A DNA stretch of 64,000 bases, taken from positions 207,925-271,924 of the forward strand of contig NZ_GG688320.1 in assembly GCF_000156195.1 (NCBI RefSeq), written 5' to 3'. The translations under genes and the position numbers were made by a program. This document shows positions 7,437 to 17,363 of the stretch, piece by piece. Source of the DNA: Bacteroides finegoldii DSM 17565. GTDB lineage: Bacteria; Bacteroidota; Bacteroidia; Bacteroidales; Bacteroidaceae. Position 1 is the first letter of the stretch. Each line of letters opens with the position of its first letter. A model generated the notes under the pieces. It did not search any database and was not told where the DNA came from. It was given only the letters and a program-made list of their open reading frames with translations.

Positions 7437-10301
7437 TTAAAATCCTATCTTAACACCTACTACCACACTCTTGGTCAATGGATTTGTCGCACCGTAAGAT
7501 TCCGGATCTGCCACGTCGATATGATCAAAACAAAGCAAATCCACTCCCCGTACATACAATTTGGCACTACCTAATATTTTTGTTCGCTTCATCAGACGTT
7601 GAGGGAATTTATAATAAACCTCCACATTGCGCAATTTCAAGAATGAACGGTCGGCAAGCCAGATCGTATTAGTCTGATAATTATTGGCATTACTCTGCGA
7701 ACTCAGACGCGGATATTTTGCATTCAAGTTCTCCGGAGTCCAGCGATTTTCATAATAGTGCGTGGAAAGTGATGTATTGTTAATCAACGGCCAAAACATA
7801 CTCTTTGTATTCAAGACGGCAGAATAGTTTCCTGTTCCCTGAAACATAGCATCTAATCCAATCCCCTTCCATTCTGCTCCCAAATGGAAAGAATAATAAA
7901 TTTCCGGAGCAGCCGTACTATATCCAATAGCGGTCACATCGTTTGCATCAATCACTTCATCTCCATTTACATTCTTATATTTGATATCACCGGGAACTAC
8001 TGTACTGAAGTTCTGTGCCGGGCTACTCGCGATCTCTGCTTCATCTCTGAAAATTCCTTCCGCTACCAAGCCATATACTTGATTCAACCGGTGTCCTGTC
8101 CGTTTCAAATTATCATATAAACGCGGTTCTTCTCTCTGTTCCTTAATCTCATTCCGGTTAAAAGCAAAGTTTCCTCCGGCATTAACAGTCCAGTCACCCC
8201 ATCGCTTCGTATAATCCAAACCGAACTCAGTGCCCCAACTATCCACAATACCAGCATTTTCATAAGGAGAATCCATACCAAGTACTGTTGAGTATTGACC
8301 GCTAGGGTCTACCCAAATATCTTTTCGACGTTGATAATATCCTTCTACCGTCAAATTCAATCCTTTGAACAGTGTCGCATCCACCCCCACATTATATTTA
8401 TAAGCTTTCTCATGTGTCGAATTTATTGTAGCCAACCGATTCATGTAAGTAGTTCCAAAATTGGATCCATAACCGACATCAAACAGATAGCGTGTACCCG
8501 TTGTCGTATAGATTTGTTCCCAATAGTTATACACTGAGTTGTCACCGTCTTTCGGTAGATAATCAGCATTAATAACACCAAACGAAGCACGTAACTTTAA
8601 AAGATCAACCCAAGAAACCTCTTTCATAAAGTCTTCTTCCGAAAGCACCCAAGCTGCAGAAACAGTTGGTGAGAAAGCCCATTTATGTCCTGGAGCCAAT
8701 AGATTTGAGGCCGATCCGACCAATGCCAGATCTACATAATAACGCTTATTGAAGCCATAGTGAGTATACCACGATATATTTTGACGATATATACTGGTAT
8801 TCACTCCATAAGTGTCACGAAATTCATACTCCCATTTCAACTGCGAATAAACATCATGTTTGCCGAACGAACGATTATAATCAAAACCTCCGGAGAAATT
8901 GAACTGACGCGCCCAATCGTTTGTATCGGCACCGGTTGCCATCTCACTGGGTTTTCCACCTGTAACAACTGTGTACAACGGACCACCGGCGCTTGAATCC
9001 TGCCAGCTAGGTATATATCCCCTATAAGCATACGTCTTGCTATGATCTTCCCAGATGGAAGAGTAGTTGTCATACGCCAAACGAAAACTCACACCTAGCC
9101 CCTTCACTAATCCGGACAAATCTTGGGATAAAGTCAAATCTGCCAGCAAGCTACGTGTATGTCCCTTACTATAAGCTGCTCCTTGCGATTGCGCCACCGG
9201 ATTCATCGTACCTGACCAAGTGGAACTTCCTCCCCACGAACCATCATCTGATAGTATAGGAAAGGCTGCGGAAGGAATCGAATAAACCATATCCCACAAA
9301 TCCGTACTAGAGGTTCCCGGACGACTTGATTCAGACAATGAGCCGAGAAGATTTAATTTGAGTTTGGTAGTACTCGTCAAGTCAATATCCAAATTTGTGC
9401 GTAAGTTAGCACTAGAATATTTGTCTTGTGTAGAATAACCGTCATTCATATTAGCATTGGCAACAAACCCTTTGTCTGTCATCAACCCCAACATAGCATA
9501 GTAACGGAATTTACTGCCACCTCCTGTAAACTCAATATTATATTTATTAGAAACTCCCATATCACGGAATGTTTCATCAATCCAATCCACATTCGGATAA
9601 AAATAAGGCAATTGCACATTGATACGATCACCTAGTCCCTTCACTCTTCCATAACGGAACGCATGAATTTCGAGAGGAGTATAACGTACGTCTAATCCTT
9701 CGTAACCTCGTGCCTCGTTCACAGCTTCGGCATAAGTAGCCGCATTTACAAAATCAGGACGACGTGATTGGAAATTGATTACATGATCGTAAGTAAACTT
9801 TATTTCCCTCGAATGATATTTTCCCCGTTTGGTTGTTATCAGAATAGCTCCATTAATACCTTTATAACCATATAACGCCACTGCAGCGGCATCTTTCAAT
9901 ATAGAGACCGATTCTACCTCTTCCGGTGACACAAGGCTCATATCACGTTCCAACCCGTCTACCAAAACTAACGGTGAACTGCTAGATAGGCTTTGTAAAC
10001 CACGTACGTAAAAAGTAGGTTCCGTACTGGAAAAGTTACCCGCATTCTGTAAGGCTGTTAATCCTAGTCCCTGTCCGAAAAGAGAGTTAGAGATATTCTT
10101 TGACGCCCTTTTATCAAATTCTTCATTATAAACGGTAGAGACTGCCGCAGTCGATTCATGACGACTGAACGTCCGGTTAGCCCCTACATCTACAGTGACG
10201 GAATCTCCAGACACTCTTCCTTTATTATCCATATTCTGTGCTCCTATCGGCATACCCAAAGATGCCAACAGAGCCAGTACCAGCATTTTATTATTTTTCA
10301 T
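7437..10301 (-). CDS. SusC-like TonB-dependent outer-membrane transporter, short form
   Basis: 954 residues with a signal peptide ending IGAQ. The plug domain (SISNSLFGQGLGL-type region, FYVRGLQSLSSSSPLVLVDG, ESVSILKDAAAVALYG) and the 22-strand barrel are present, ending in VVVGVKIGF. Unlike the SusC proteins at 12379 and 38576, it lacks the N-terminal carboxypeptidase-regulatory-like domain (the GTVVDxxGEPVIGA block): the mature protein goes almost straight to the TonB-box/plug region. This shorter architecture is seen in part of the SusC family. It pairs with the SusD gene downstream (5685) and sits 38 bp after the first SusD gene in transcription order, so the operon carries two complete import pairs. 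Confidence 0.92.
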   Translation of the reverse strand: MKNNKMLVLALLASLGMPIGAQNMDNKGRVSGDSVTVDVGANRTFSRHESTAAVSTVYNEEFDKRASKNISNSLFGQGLGLTALQNAGNFSSTEPTFYVRGLQSLSSSSPLVLVDGLERDMSLVSPEEVESVSILKDAAAVALYGYKGINGAILITTKRGKYHSREIKFTYDHVINFQSRRPDFVNAATYAEAVNEARGYEGLDVRYTPLEIHAFRYGRVKGLGDRINVQLPYFYPNVDWIDETFRDMGVSNKYNIEFTGGGSKFRYYAMLGLMTDKGFVANANMNDGYSTQDKYSSANLRTNLDIDLTSTTKLKLNLLGSLSESSRPGTSSTDLWDMVYSIPSAAFPILSDDGSWGGSSTWSGTMNPVAQSQGAAYSKGHTRSLLADLTLSQDLSGLVKGLGVSFRLAYDNYSSIWEDHSKTYAYRGYIPSWQDSSAGGPLYTVVTGGKPSEMATGADTNDWARQFNFSGGFDYNRSFGKHDVYSQLKWEYEFRDTYGVNTSIYRQNISWYTHYGFNKRYYVDLALVGSASNLLAPGHKWAFSPTVSAAWVLSEEDFMKEVSWVDLLKLRASFGVINADYLPKDGDNSVYNYWEQIYTTTGTRYLFDVGYGSNFGTTYMNRLATINSTHEKAYKYNVGVDATLFKGLNLTVEGYYQRRKDIWVDPSGQYSTVLGMDSPYENAGIVDSWGTEFGLDYTKRWGDWTVNAGGNFAFNRNEIKEQREEPRLYDNLKRTGHRLNQVYGLVAEGIFRDEAEIASSPAQNFSTVVPGDIKYKNVNGDEVIDANDVTAIGYSTAAPEIYYSFHLGAEWKGIGLDAMFQGTGNYSAVLNTKSMFWPLINNTSLSTHYYENRWTPENLNAKYPRLSSQSNANNYQTNTIWLADRSFLKLRNVEVYYKFPQRLMKRTKILGSAKLYVRGVDLLCFDHIDVADPESYGATNPLTKSVVVGVKIGF

Positions 10302-10338
10302 ATCACTGTTCTAAAATCAATTTTACTCATGTTTCTCA

Positions 10339-12363
10339 TCACCAGCCGGGATTTTGAATCAAACCGTATCCTTTGTTGATTTCATTCTGAGGAAACGGAG
10401 ACAGATACCATTTCGGATCGAATCCCTGCGTCCACCAAACACGTGCTCTGTTATGCAATTCAAATTTCTGATATTCGAATCTCGTAGGCTGCATGGCATT
10501 TTTACCAAACGCATCTGTTCCATCTCTCCAAGGTTTCTCTATACGGTTACCCGCCTCATCCAAGCGATAAATTAATAGCCCATGCAGTTTCTTTTCAAAG
10601 CGATCTGCACGTTTGTAACGAATCAAGTCAAAATATCGACTGTCTTCCATACCTAATTCACAGGCACGTTCGCGAAGTATTTCCTCCAATAAAGCATCTT
10701 TATCACTCGTCAGATTTTTATTCGGGAGGCAATCTTCCAGTTTACCTAAACCAACGCGCTTACGTACTTCATTCACCCAATAAAGAGCATCTGTGAAATT
10801 ATTATCGGCTTGTAATAAAGCCTCTGCATACGTCAAAAAGAGATCAGACAAACGAAGATATACCCAATGAATAGGTTGGCGTTCATAATCACTATCGCTC
10901 AAATAATATTTCATATTATCATATCCGGTAGCAAAACGCATATTTTCCAATGCAGGAGCCGTCTTTGCATCTGTACCTCCCACCCACAATTCCCATGGGT
11001 AATCACTCATTTTAGGAGAAGACCATCCCAAATTTCGAGGTATATTGTTCACAATAACAGATTCGTATAACCGTGGATCACGAGTCAGTATGAGATTGGA
11101 AAGAGTATTTTCTCCATTAACAAACTCGCCAGTCAAAAACATATCGTTCAACTTACCTTCTGTATCTGCCTTATTCCAGTCAAAAGGTGTTCCATCCGCC
11201 CAAGGAAACATTTCAACATACTCTTGGGTGGGAGTATAAGAGTTACGTCCATTATTACACCAAGTACGCCATATATAAGTAGAGGACCCACCCGGACATT
11301 CATAGCCCGCTACACGTACGGAATGCAAGACCTCAGGACTATCCAGAAGGATATATCCCATCCGGTAAGCATACCGATATTCAGTAGGAGTAGGATTGTC
11401 ACCTGCTGCTTTCCGCAACTCATAGAAGCCATTTGCCTCTATGGCGTTGAAAAACTGCCTGCAATATTCAAGACATTTATTCCACAAATCGGGGCGTTTA
11501 CTTCCATACCACACCAAATGTTGTTGCTCCGCCTCACTACGTCCACCGGCATATCCTTGAGTATCATTGAACAAAGGAGAAGCAGCAAACTGCCATAGCT
11601 TACATCTCAATGCCATAGCCCCTGCTAATGTCCAATGACCACCATCGGAATTAAAATCAGCTCCTTCATACGACCATTTCAGGCCACCGGAGCCAATAGC
11701 CTCCTCCAGCATTTTATCCATATAGTTCACGGTTTCTTCCACCGTGGCGCGCGGAAATTGGTAGTTTGTCTCTGTTCCCGTAAACGATGAATAAATGAGC
11801 GGTAACCCGCCATAGTGGCGGAACATATCAAAATAGCGAGCAGCAATAAGGCATTTTGCTTCTGCTTTCATCTGCACTTTTTCATCTTCTCCCATACCAG
11901 GTACTCTGTCTACGTTCTCCAACAGTAACCAGCACCACCGCACAGTCTGCCAAACACCTTCACGAGTATATCCGAAAATATCCCCACGAACACCGTAATT
12001 AGCAGTATGTGTACCACTATAATAACTGTTATAAATTGTAGTTCCCGAATAGTGAAGTTGCCAACAATCAGTCAATGCATCAAACTTTCCTGTATAAGGA
12101 TTAGAAGAATCCGGAAAGTCGTCAACAGAAGAATTTACGTAAGGTAAACCATAATATTGGCGGCTATAACAGGTGTTCAGAAACTGCCGGGTATAAGTGA
12201 CACTATTAAATATAGTATCTTGAGTAGCAGATCCACCCGGTGCTTTTTCGAGAAAGCTGTTACCGAATTTAATCTCGTCTACGCAAGAAGTCGCTCCCAT
12301 ACCAAGCACTCCTGCTATCATTGCTCCGATAAACCATTTATATTTTTGTTTCATAATAATCAA
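10339..12363 (-). CDS. SusD-like glycan-binding lipoprotein (first pair)
   Basis: 674 residues as read from MIIMKQ; the start at the fourth codon (12354, MKQKYKW) is equally possible and gives a more standard signal peptide. The lipobox is GATSC. RagB/SusD signatures include CLIAARYFDMFRHYGGLP, WVYLRLSDLFLTYAEAL, a helix ERACELGMEDSRYFDLIRYK and the C-terminal PFPQNEINKGYGLIQNPGW. It is about 100 residues longer than the second SusD (5685) and clearly divergent from it, so the two pairs probably take up different RG-I fragments. It follows its SusC partner (12379) after 15 bp. Confidence 0.92.
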   Translation of the reverse strand: MIIMKQKYKWFIGAMIAGVLGMGATSCVDEIKFGNSFLEKAPGGSATQDTIFNSVTYTRQFLNTCYSRQYYGLPYVNSSVDDFPDSSNPYTGKFDALTDCWQLHYSGTTIYNSYYSGTHTANYGVRGDIFGYTREGVWQTVRWCWLLLENVDRVPGMGEDEKVQMKAEAKCLIAARYFDMFRHYGGLPLIYSSFTGTETNYQFPRATVEETVNYMDKMLEEAIGSGGLKWSYEGADFNSDGGHWTLAGAMALRCKLWQFAASPLFNDTQGYAGGRSEAEQQHLVWYGSKRPDLWNKCLEYCRQFFNAIEANGFYELRKAAGDNPTPTEYRYAYRMGYILLDSPEVLHSVRVAGYECPGGSSTYIWRTWCNNGRNSYTPTQEYVEMFPWADGTPFDWNKADTEGKLNDMFLTGEFVNGENTLSNLILTRDPRLYESVIVNNIPRNLGWSSPKMSDYPWELWVGGTDAKTAPALENMRFATGYDNMKYYLSDSDYERQPIHWVYLRLSDLFLTYAEALLQADNNFTDALYWVNEVRKRVGLGKLEDCLPNKNLTSDKDALLEEILRERACELGMEDSRYFDLIRYKRADRFEKKLHGLLIYRLDEAGNRIEKPWRDGTDAFGKNAMQPTRFEYQKFELHNRARVWWTQGFDPKWYLSPFPQNEINKGYGLIQNPGW

Positions 12364-12378
12364 TCTTTAAATCTGTTT

Positions 12379-15300
12379 TTAGAATCCCAGTTTCAGCCCC
12401 AATGTATATGTCTTTGTCAATGGGTACGAAGGTGCATTACTAGCTCTTGCTTCCGGGTCTCCCCATAAATAAGGTGTAAGAGTCCACAAATTATAACCGC
12501 TAAACGATAGCTGACAAGTACTCATCCCCAACTTCTTCATCAGAGGGAACTGAAAATTATAAGCAATAGTAAGGGTCTTGAGACGCAAATATTTGGAATC
12601 CTGTTCGTAAAGAGTTGATTCCGCATAGTTGTTATCAGCGTTCTCCCATGTAGCACGTGGATATTTCGCATCTTGCGACGGATTCTCTTTTGTCCATGTA
12701 TTCGTCAAGTGATAGGCAAGCAAACCACCCGCAACATTACCGGAACTAGATAAAAAAGGCCGACGGAATACATCCGAAATCATTCGACTCACATTCCATG
12801 CACCGGTCCATTGCGTATTCACTTCCAGATTCTTCCAAGAAAATCCGAGATTCATACCTACCATGTATTCCGGATCATCCGTAAATCCGTAATCATAGCC
12901 CATATCATTTTCATCGATTTTTCGATCACCATTCAAATCGACATACACAGCATCCCCATCTTGCAGAACAACCGAATGAGCAGGAAACGGACGATGGAAT
13001 GTTTGTTCATACAGTGCCGGTGTCTGTTCATCATAATAACGCCAGAAAGCATATTGCTTACGTGAACCGATACGATGTCCTTTCTGGTACAGATAGTCGT
13101 ACTCCTGAGGAGCTTCTTTACGCTCGATGATTTCATTTTGATTATAAGAAAGGTTTATACCCGCCCAATAACGGAAATCTTTTCCAATCTTATCGTTCCA
13201 TTTCAACGAAAGTTCCCATCCCCAGTTATTTACCTCACCTAAATTGGAGAAAGGTTGAGCAAAACCTAACATACTCGGAGCTGTTCCGTCTTGCAGAAGA
13301 ATGTCCCACCGGTGTTCCTTATAGTATTCTATTGTAGCAGATAAACGATCGTTTAAAAAGTTGATATCAACACCATAGTTCTGTTTAAACGCTTTTTCCC
13401 ATGTCACATTCGCATTGTTAATCGCCCACTCATGTGCTCCTAAACTCACAGTAGAAGTCTGTCCTCCCTGACCGAAAAGATATCCATAGGCAGCCTGTAA
13501 TTGAGCAAGATTACCAGTTCCATAACCAGAGTTACTTACATATCCGTTCAAATTAACATGATAAGGATTAGCAGTATACATAAAACGAGAGCCACCGATT
13601 TTATCGTTACCTACTAAACCGAAACTGGCGCGTAGTTTCAGAAAGCTTATTACCGGTTTGACAGATTCCCAAAACTTTTCTTCACTCGCTACCCATCCTA
13701 CGGAAGCTGCCGGAAAGAGAGCAAAACGATTGCCCGCAGCAAAGTTCTCCGAACCATTATAACCCATGTTAGCTTCTACCATATAACGGTTTTTCCAGTC
13801 ATAAGTTACACGTCCTACCAAACCGACATATCCTCGCGGAACATCTGAATATTCTTTAGGATAATATTCTTTAGACTGATTATAAAGCACCAATGCCCCT
13901 ATATTATGATCACCAAACGAATGATTATAATTCAATGCGGCTTCCATATACCAGTTACGTGATTTTCCCCGAGTAATTCCATAGCTCACATTAGTATACT
14001 TACTACCGTCTATCGGTCGTAGTCCTACACTTCCATCACTCTGCAATACCGGTGTATAAGTCATTTCCGTACCACCCGACAAATTCTTATTAATGGTAAA
14101 TGAGCTATTGTATGAACCTTTCAATTTGAATGAAAGTCCTTTAGTGATAAAATCCAATTTCTGATTCAAAATAAGGTCGGCGTTCAACGAGTTGTTGATA
14201 CTATGTGCTGCCCCACCCCCATAATAAGTGAATGGATCTGCATCACCGACAAAAGGCAAGTTCAACCCATCGGACTGTGAGTCAGTAGTAGTATATACCA
14301 ATTTATCATTTACAAAGCCGGCACTCCTAAACGGAGTAGAATAATAGATATTTTTAACCATTCCGGATGACCCTTGACTAGTGCGTGGCTTCTCAGAAGA
14401 ATTAACGTTTCCTGCCACATTGAACGAAATAGTAGTGGTTTTCGTTACATCTATATCTAAATTACTTCGGTAATTGAAACGGCGATATTGATAACTGATA
14501 CCATAAGGCAAACTAAACTCATTGAAAAGTCCGCCTTGCGTATAAGCACCTGCTGAGATAAAATAACGTACCTTATCCGTACCTCCGGAAATATTCAGAT
14601 TATGCTGGCTCTGCAGAGTAGCGTCTCCCATGATATAATCAATCCAATTGATACTTGGAAAACGGATAGGATCAGAACCATCCCGGAATTTCTGAATAAC
14701 TCCATCCGAGAATGTCTTGACAGGTTTTTCCCCCGCAGGTGTATCATTGGCCATCATTTGATTATAAAACATTGCATATTCATAAGAGTTGGCAGTTTCC
14801 ACCATTTTAGTAGGCATTTGTATAGAAGCAGAAGTACTAAAAGAGATGTGTGCCTTTCCTTCTCTACCGCGCTTGGTAGTTATCAAAATAACACCATTAG
14901 CTCCGCGTACACCGAACACAGCAGTAGCAGAAGCGTCCTTCAAGATAGATATAGACTCAATTTCATTCGGATCTATATCATTCATGCTACGTTCCACACC
15001 ATCTACCTGAATTAATGGAGACGCATCTCCCCACGTCGCTTTACCACGAATAAAAACCTCGGCGGCATCTGCACCCGGTTCACCGGATGTTTGAATAGTA
15101 GTCAGACCAGCCATCTGACCTCCTAATACATTAGATACAGAACCGATAGAAGTACGTGTCAGGGCTTCGGTCTTAACACTTGCCACAGCACCTGTCATCG
15201 TTACTTTCTTCTGCACACCATACGCCACGATTTCCACCTCTTGTAAAGTGGTAGCGTCTTCAGATAAAACCACTCGCATATTATTCTGGGCTACTACCAC

Positions 15301-15597
15301 TTGTTCGGTATACCCGATAAAGGTGATTTTCAGCTTCGCCCCTGCTTTCGCATTGATCTTAAACACACCGTCGATATCAGTAATAGTACCGACAGAAGTA
15401 CCTACAACAAGGACATTGGCCCCAATCACCGGCTCGCCTTTATCGTCCACCACAGTTCCCTTAATACTGCCTTGTTGCTGAACGATGTCAACAGCAGCTA
15501 CAGCCTGTCCTTGATTGCCGAAAGTCGGTATCAGGGCGAAAGAGAAAAACAGGGCAACAGGTAAAGTTGTTCCTTTTATTAAGTTTTTCTTATTCAT
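12379..15597 (-). CDS. SusC-like TonB-dependent outer-membrane transporter, full-length form
   Basis: 1072 residues. A long signal sequence is followed by a carboxypeptidase-regulatory-like domain at about 43-125 (GSIKGTVVDDKGEPVIGANV, ITDIDGVFKINA), the plug domain to about 245 (VSNVLGGQMAGLTTIQTSG, IQVDGVERSMNDIDPNEIES, SILKDASATAVFGVRGANGV) and a large beta-barrel ending in YTLGLKLGF. It imports oligosaccharides across the outer membrane with energy from TonB-ExbBD. It is the third gene of the minus-strand operon, after the two fimbrillin-like genes, and is followed by its SusD partner. Confidence 0.95.
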   Translation of the reverse strand: MNKKNLIKGTTLPVALFFSFALIPTFGNQGQAVAAVDIVQQQGSIKGTVVDDKGEPVIGANVLVVGTSVGTITDIDGVFKINAKAGAKLKITFIGYTEQVVVAQNNMRVVLSEDATTLQEVEIVAYGVQKKVTMTGAVASVKTEALTRTSIGSVSNVLGGQMAGLTTIQTSGEPGADAAEVFIRGKATWGDASPLIQVDGVERSMNDIDPNEIESISILKDASATAVFGVRGANGVILITTKRGREGKAHISFSTSASIQMPTKMVETANSYEYAMFYNQMMANDTPAGEKPVKTFSDGVIQKFRDGSDPIRFPSINWIDYIMGDATLQSQHNLNISGGTDKVRYFISAGAYTQGGLFNEFSLPYGISYQYRRFNYRSNLDIDVTKTTTISFNVAGNVNSSEKPRTSQGSSGMVKNIYYSTPFRSAGFVNDKLVYTTTDSQSDGLNLPFVGDADPFTYYGGGAAHSINNSLNADLILNQKLDFITKGLSFKLKGSYNSSFTINKNLSGGTEMTYTPVLQSDGSVGLRPIDGSKYTNVSYGITRGKSRNWYMEAALNYNHSFGDHNIGALVLYNQSKEYYPKEYSDVPRGYVGLVGRVTYDWKNRYMVEANMGYNGSENFAAGNRFALFPAASVGWVASEEKFWESVKPVISFLKLRASFGLVGNDKIGGSRFMYTANPYHVNLNGYVSNSGYGTGNLAQLQAAYGYLFGQGGQTSTVSLGAHEWAINNANVTWEKAFKQNYGVDINFLNDRLSATIEYYKEHRWDILLQDGTAPSMLGFAQPFSNLGEVNNWGWELSLKWNDKIGKDFRYWAGINLSYNQNEIIERKEAPQEYDYLYQKGHRIGSRKQYAFWRYYDEQTPALYEQTFHRPFPAHSVVLQDGDAVYVDLNGDRKIDENDMGYDYGFTDDPEYMVGMNLGFSWKNLEVNTQWTGAWNVSRMISDVFRRPFLSSSGNVAGGLLAYHLTNTWTKENPSQDAKYPRATWENADNNYAESTLYEQDSKYLRLKTLTIAYNFQFPLMKKLGMSTCQLSFSGYNLWTLTPYLWGDPEARASNAPSYPLTKTYTLGLKLGF

Positions 15598-15678
15598 ATA
15601 TTTCTATTTTCATGATAGAGGAGTATGAGGCGGCAAAATACGCCGCCCTTATTTACTTTGAAAAAACATTGTATGGGT

Positions 15679-17304
15679 TTAAAATGCAAGCATCAAACGG
15701 AAATAACCGGCAGCAGTACTTCCATACGAGTTTACTATATTATAACTTCCACCATTCATAGCGTGTACCCATTGTGTATATCCATTTCGCAAAGTACTAC
15801 TCCAATAAAAACCAAATTTTGCACTTGCTTCGACTGATTCCAATTGTGTAGCGGCCTCTACTTTCCCTAAGCTACTGTTCACTGCACTCAGATTTTTAGC
15901 AACCTGTTCCAAACAAGCAATAGATGGAAGATACCATGGAGTAGTATTCGCAGGAACAGATACATTGTCACGATAAGAGGTAATTTGCTTGTAGGCATCA
16001 TCACACATGGTTGGCTGTCCTTTCCCTTCATAGCACATCGTCAACAACATTGTATTGTTATACCCCATAAAAGCAGGATATTGCTCCACCCATTTATCTT
16101 TAGTCGCACTATTATTACCCGTATTACAGTCAACGAACTTACCCATCCATTCTTCATCTTTGCTAAACCAATCACAATATGCTTCACCAACAGTTCTCCA
16201 ACTACTAAATTTATTCGTATTATCTAATGTATTATTTAACGCCAATACCAACCCATGTTTACAATTCGGATAATCGCGTTTTAGAGCATCATTGTCTTCG
16301 GTATTACCACTTTGGGGATGCGTTATAGATGGCTGAGGATTACCTATATAACATACAATACCAATTACATTATTAGGAATATCTTTATCATCTACCCCCT
16401 TGCTTACAATTGAACCATCTGCACAATAATAATCTCCTATTGACAACGTATATTCTTTTTTATTCGTATCGCTAACTGTATACACTTTAGCAGTTCCTTC
16501 ATTTAACTTAGCAGTAGCAGTGCACGTCATTTCCTTTACTCCTGTATAAGAGCCTTCTATTTTAAACTCCTCTCCCGGTTTTACCAAAAAACGATATGCA
16601 CCTGTACTCTTTTGATAATACGGAGTTACTTCTTTATTATTCAGTTTGAAAGAAGCATTCGTTATCGGTAACTCATAATCATCTATCGTTACATCCGAAT
16701 TAATAAAGTTATAGACTAGGTTAGGCATCTTCAATACAGCTAAAGCCATACAATGCTGCATCTTAAAGTTGATTTCCCCTTTAAAACGATTGTCTACCAC
16801 AGCACTGCTTGAACTTGTCATCAAATCATATTTCGTATATTTCTCACCGCTTTGATCATTACCAAGTGTCCACTCACTAATATACTCAGCAAAAGGATCC
16901 CCCTCCGTAACATTAAATTTCACATTGACATCGTATGGATAATATGCATAAAACTTCATTTGTTTGAATTCAGCTCCGTTGTATTTGATTTGTTCACCGT
17001 CTATTTTCCAATTACCGTCTGCCGTCATCATACATTTCCGATTATTGATATTCTCTACTATTCCATTAGCGTCCACTCCAAAAATACCAATCTCGTCTCC
17101 TTCGGTAAACTCGGTAGCATATCCTTTCTCTATAGCACGTGTACCTGGAGTTGTATCAAAATATCCACCATCAGATACACTGATTTGTAAACCACTAGAA
17201 GAGTTGTCTCCGTTCATTTCCTTTACATCTTCCTCTTGTGAACAAGAAGAGAAACTTGCAATACCTGCAATTAAAAGTGCTGATATATAACTATATATTT
17301 TCAT
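15679..17304 (-). CDS. Fimbrillin-family (Mfa1/FimA-like) lipoprotein, likely surface glycan-binding protein
   Basis: 541 residues; lipobox FSSC followed by SQEEDVKE, an acidic surface-export tag. The N-terminal half resembles the fimbrillin superfamily: a PGTRA motif, FTEGDEIGIFGVDANG, YAYYPYD and a FKMQHCMALAVLKM block. The C-terminal 90 residues (WYLPSIACLEQVAKNL, FGFYWSSTLRNGYTQWVHAM) resemble the DUF1566 / FGE-like fold often found at the end of Bacteroides surface proteins. No catalytic motif is visible. Placed between the other fimbrillin-like gene and SusC in one operon, it is likely a surface glycan-binding protein rather than a fimbria subunit; this is inference from context. The family call is fairly firm, the function is not. 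Confidence 0.7.
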   Translation of the reverse strand: MKIYSYISALLIAGIASFSSCSQEEDVKEMNGDNSSSGLQISVSDGGYFDTTPGTRAIEKGYATEFTEGDEIGIFGVDANGIVENINNRKCMMTADGNWKIDGEQIKYNGAEFKQMKFYAYYPYDVNVKFNVTEGDPFAEYISEWTLGNDQSGEKYTKYDLMTSSSSAVVDNRFKGEINFKMQHCMALAVLKMPNLVYNFINSDVTIDDYELPITNASFKLNNKEVTPYYQKSTGAYRFLVKPGEEFKIEGSYTGVKEMTCTATAKLNEGTAKVYTVSDTNKKEYTLSIGDYYCADGSIVSKGVDDKDIPNNVIGIVCYIGNPQPSITHPQSGNTEDNDALKRDYPNCKHGLVLALNNTLDNTNKFSSWRTVGEAYCDWFSKDEEWMGKFVDCNTGNNSATKDKWVEQYPAFMGYNNTMLLTMCYEGKGQPTMCDDAYKQITSYRDNVSVPANTTPWYLPSIACLEQVAKNLSAVNSSLGKVEAATQLESVEASAKFGFYWSSTLRNGYTQWVHAMNGGSYNIVNSYGSTAAGYFRLMLAF

Positions 17305-17363
17305 ATTCGTATTTCTTTTTTATTGAATAATTAATGTATATATAAATAGGTTTAAAAGATAGA

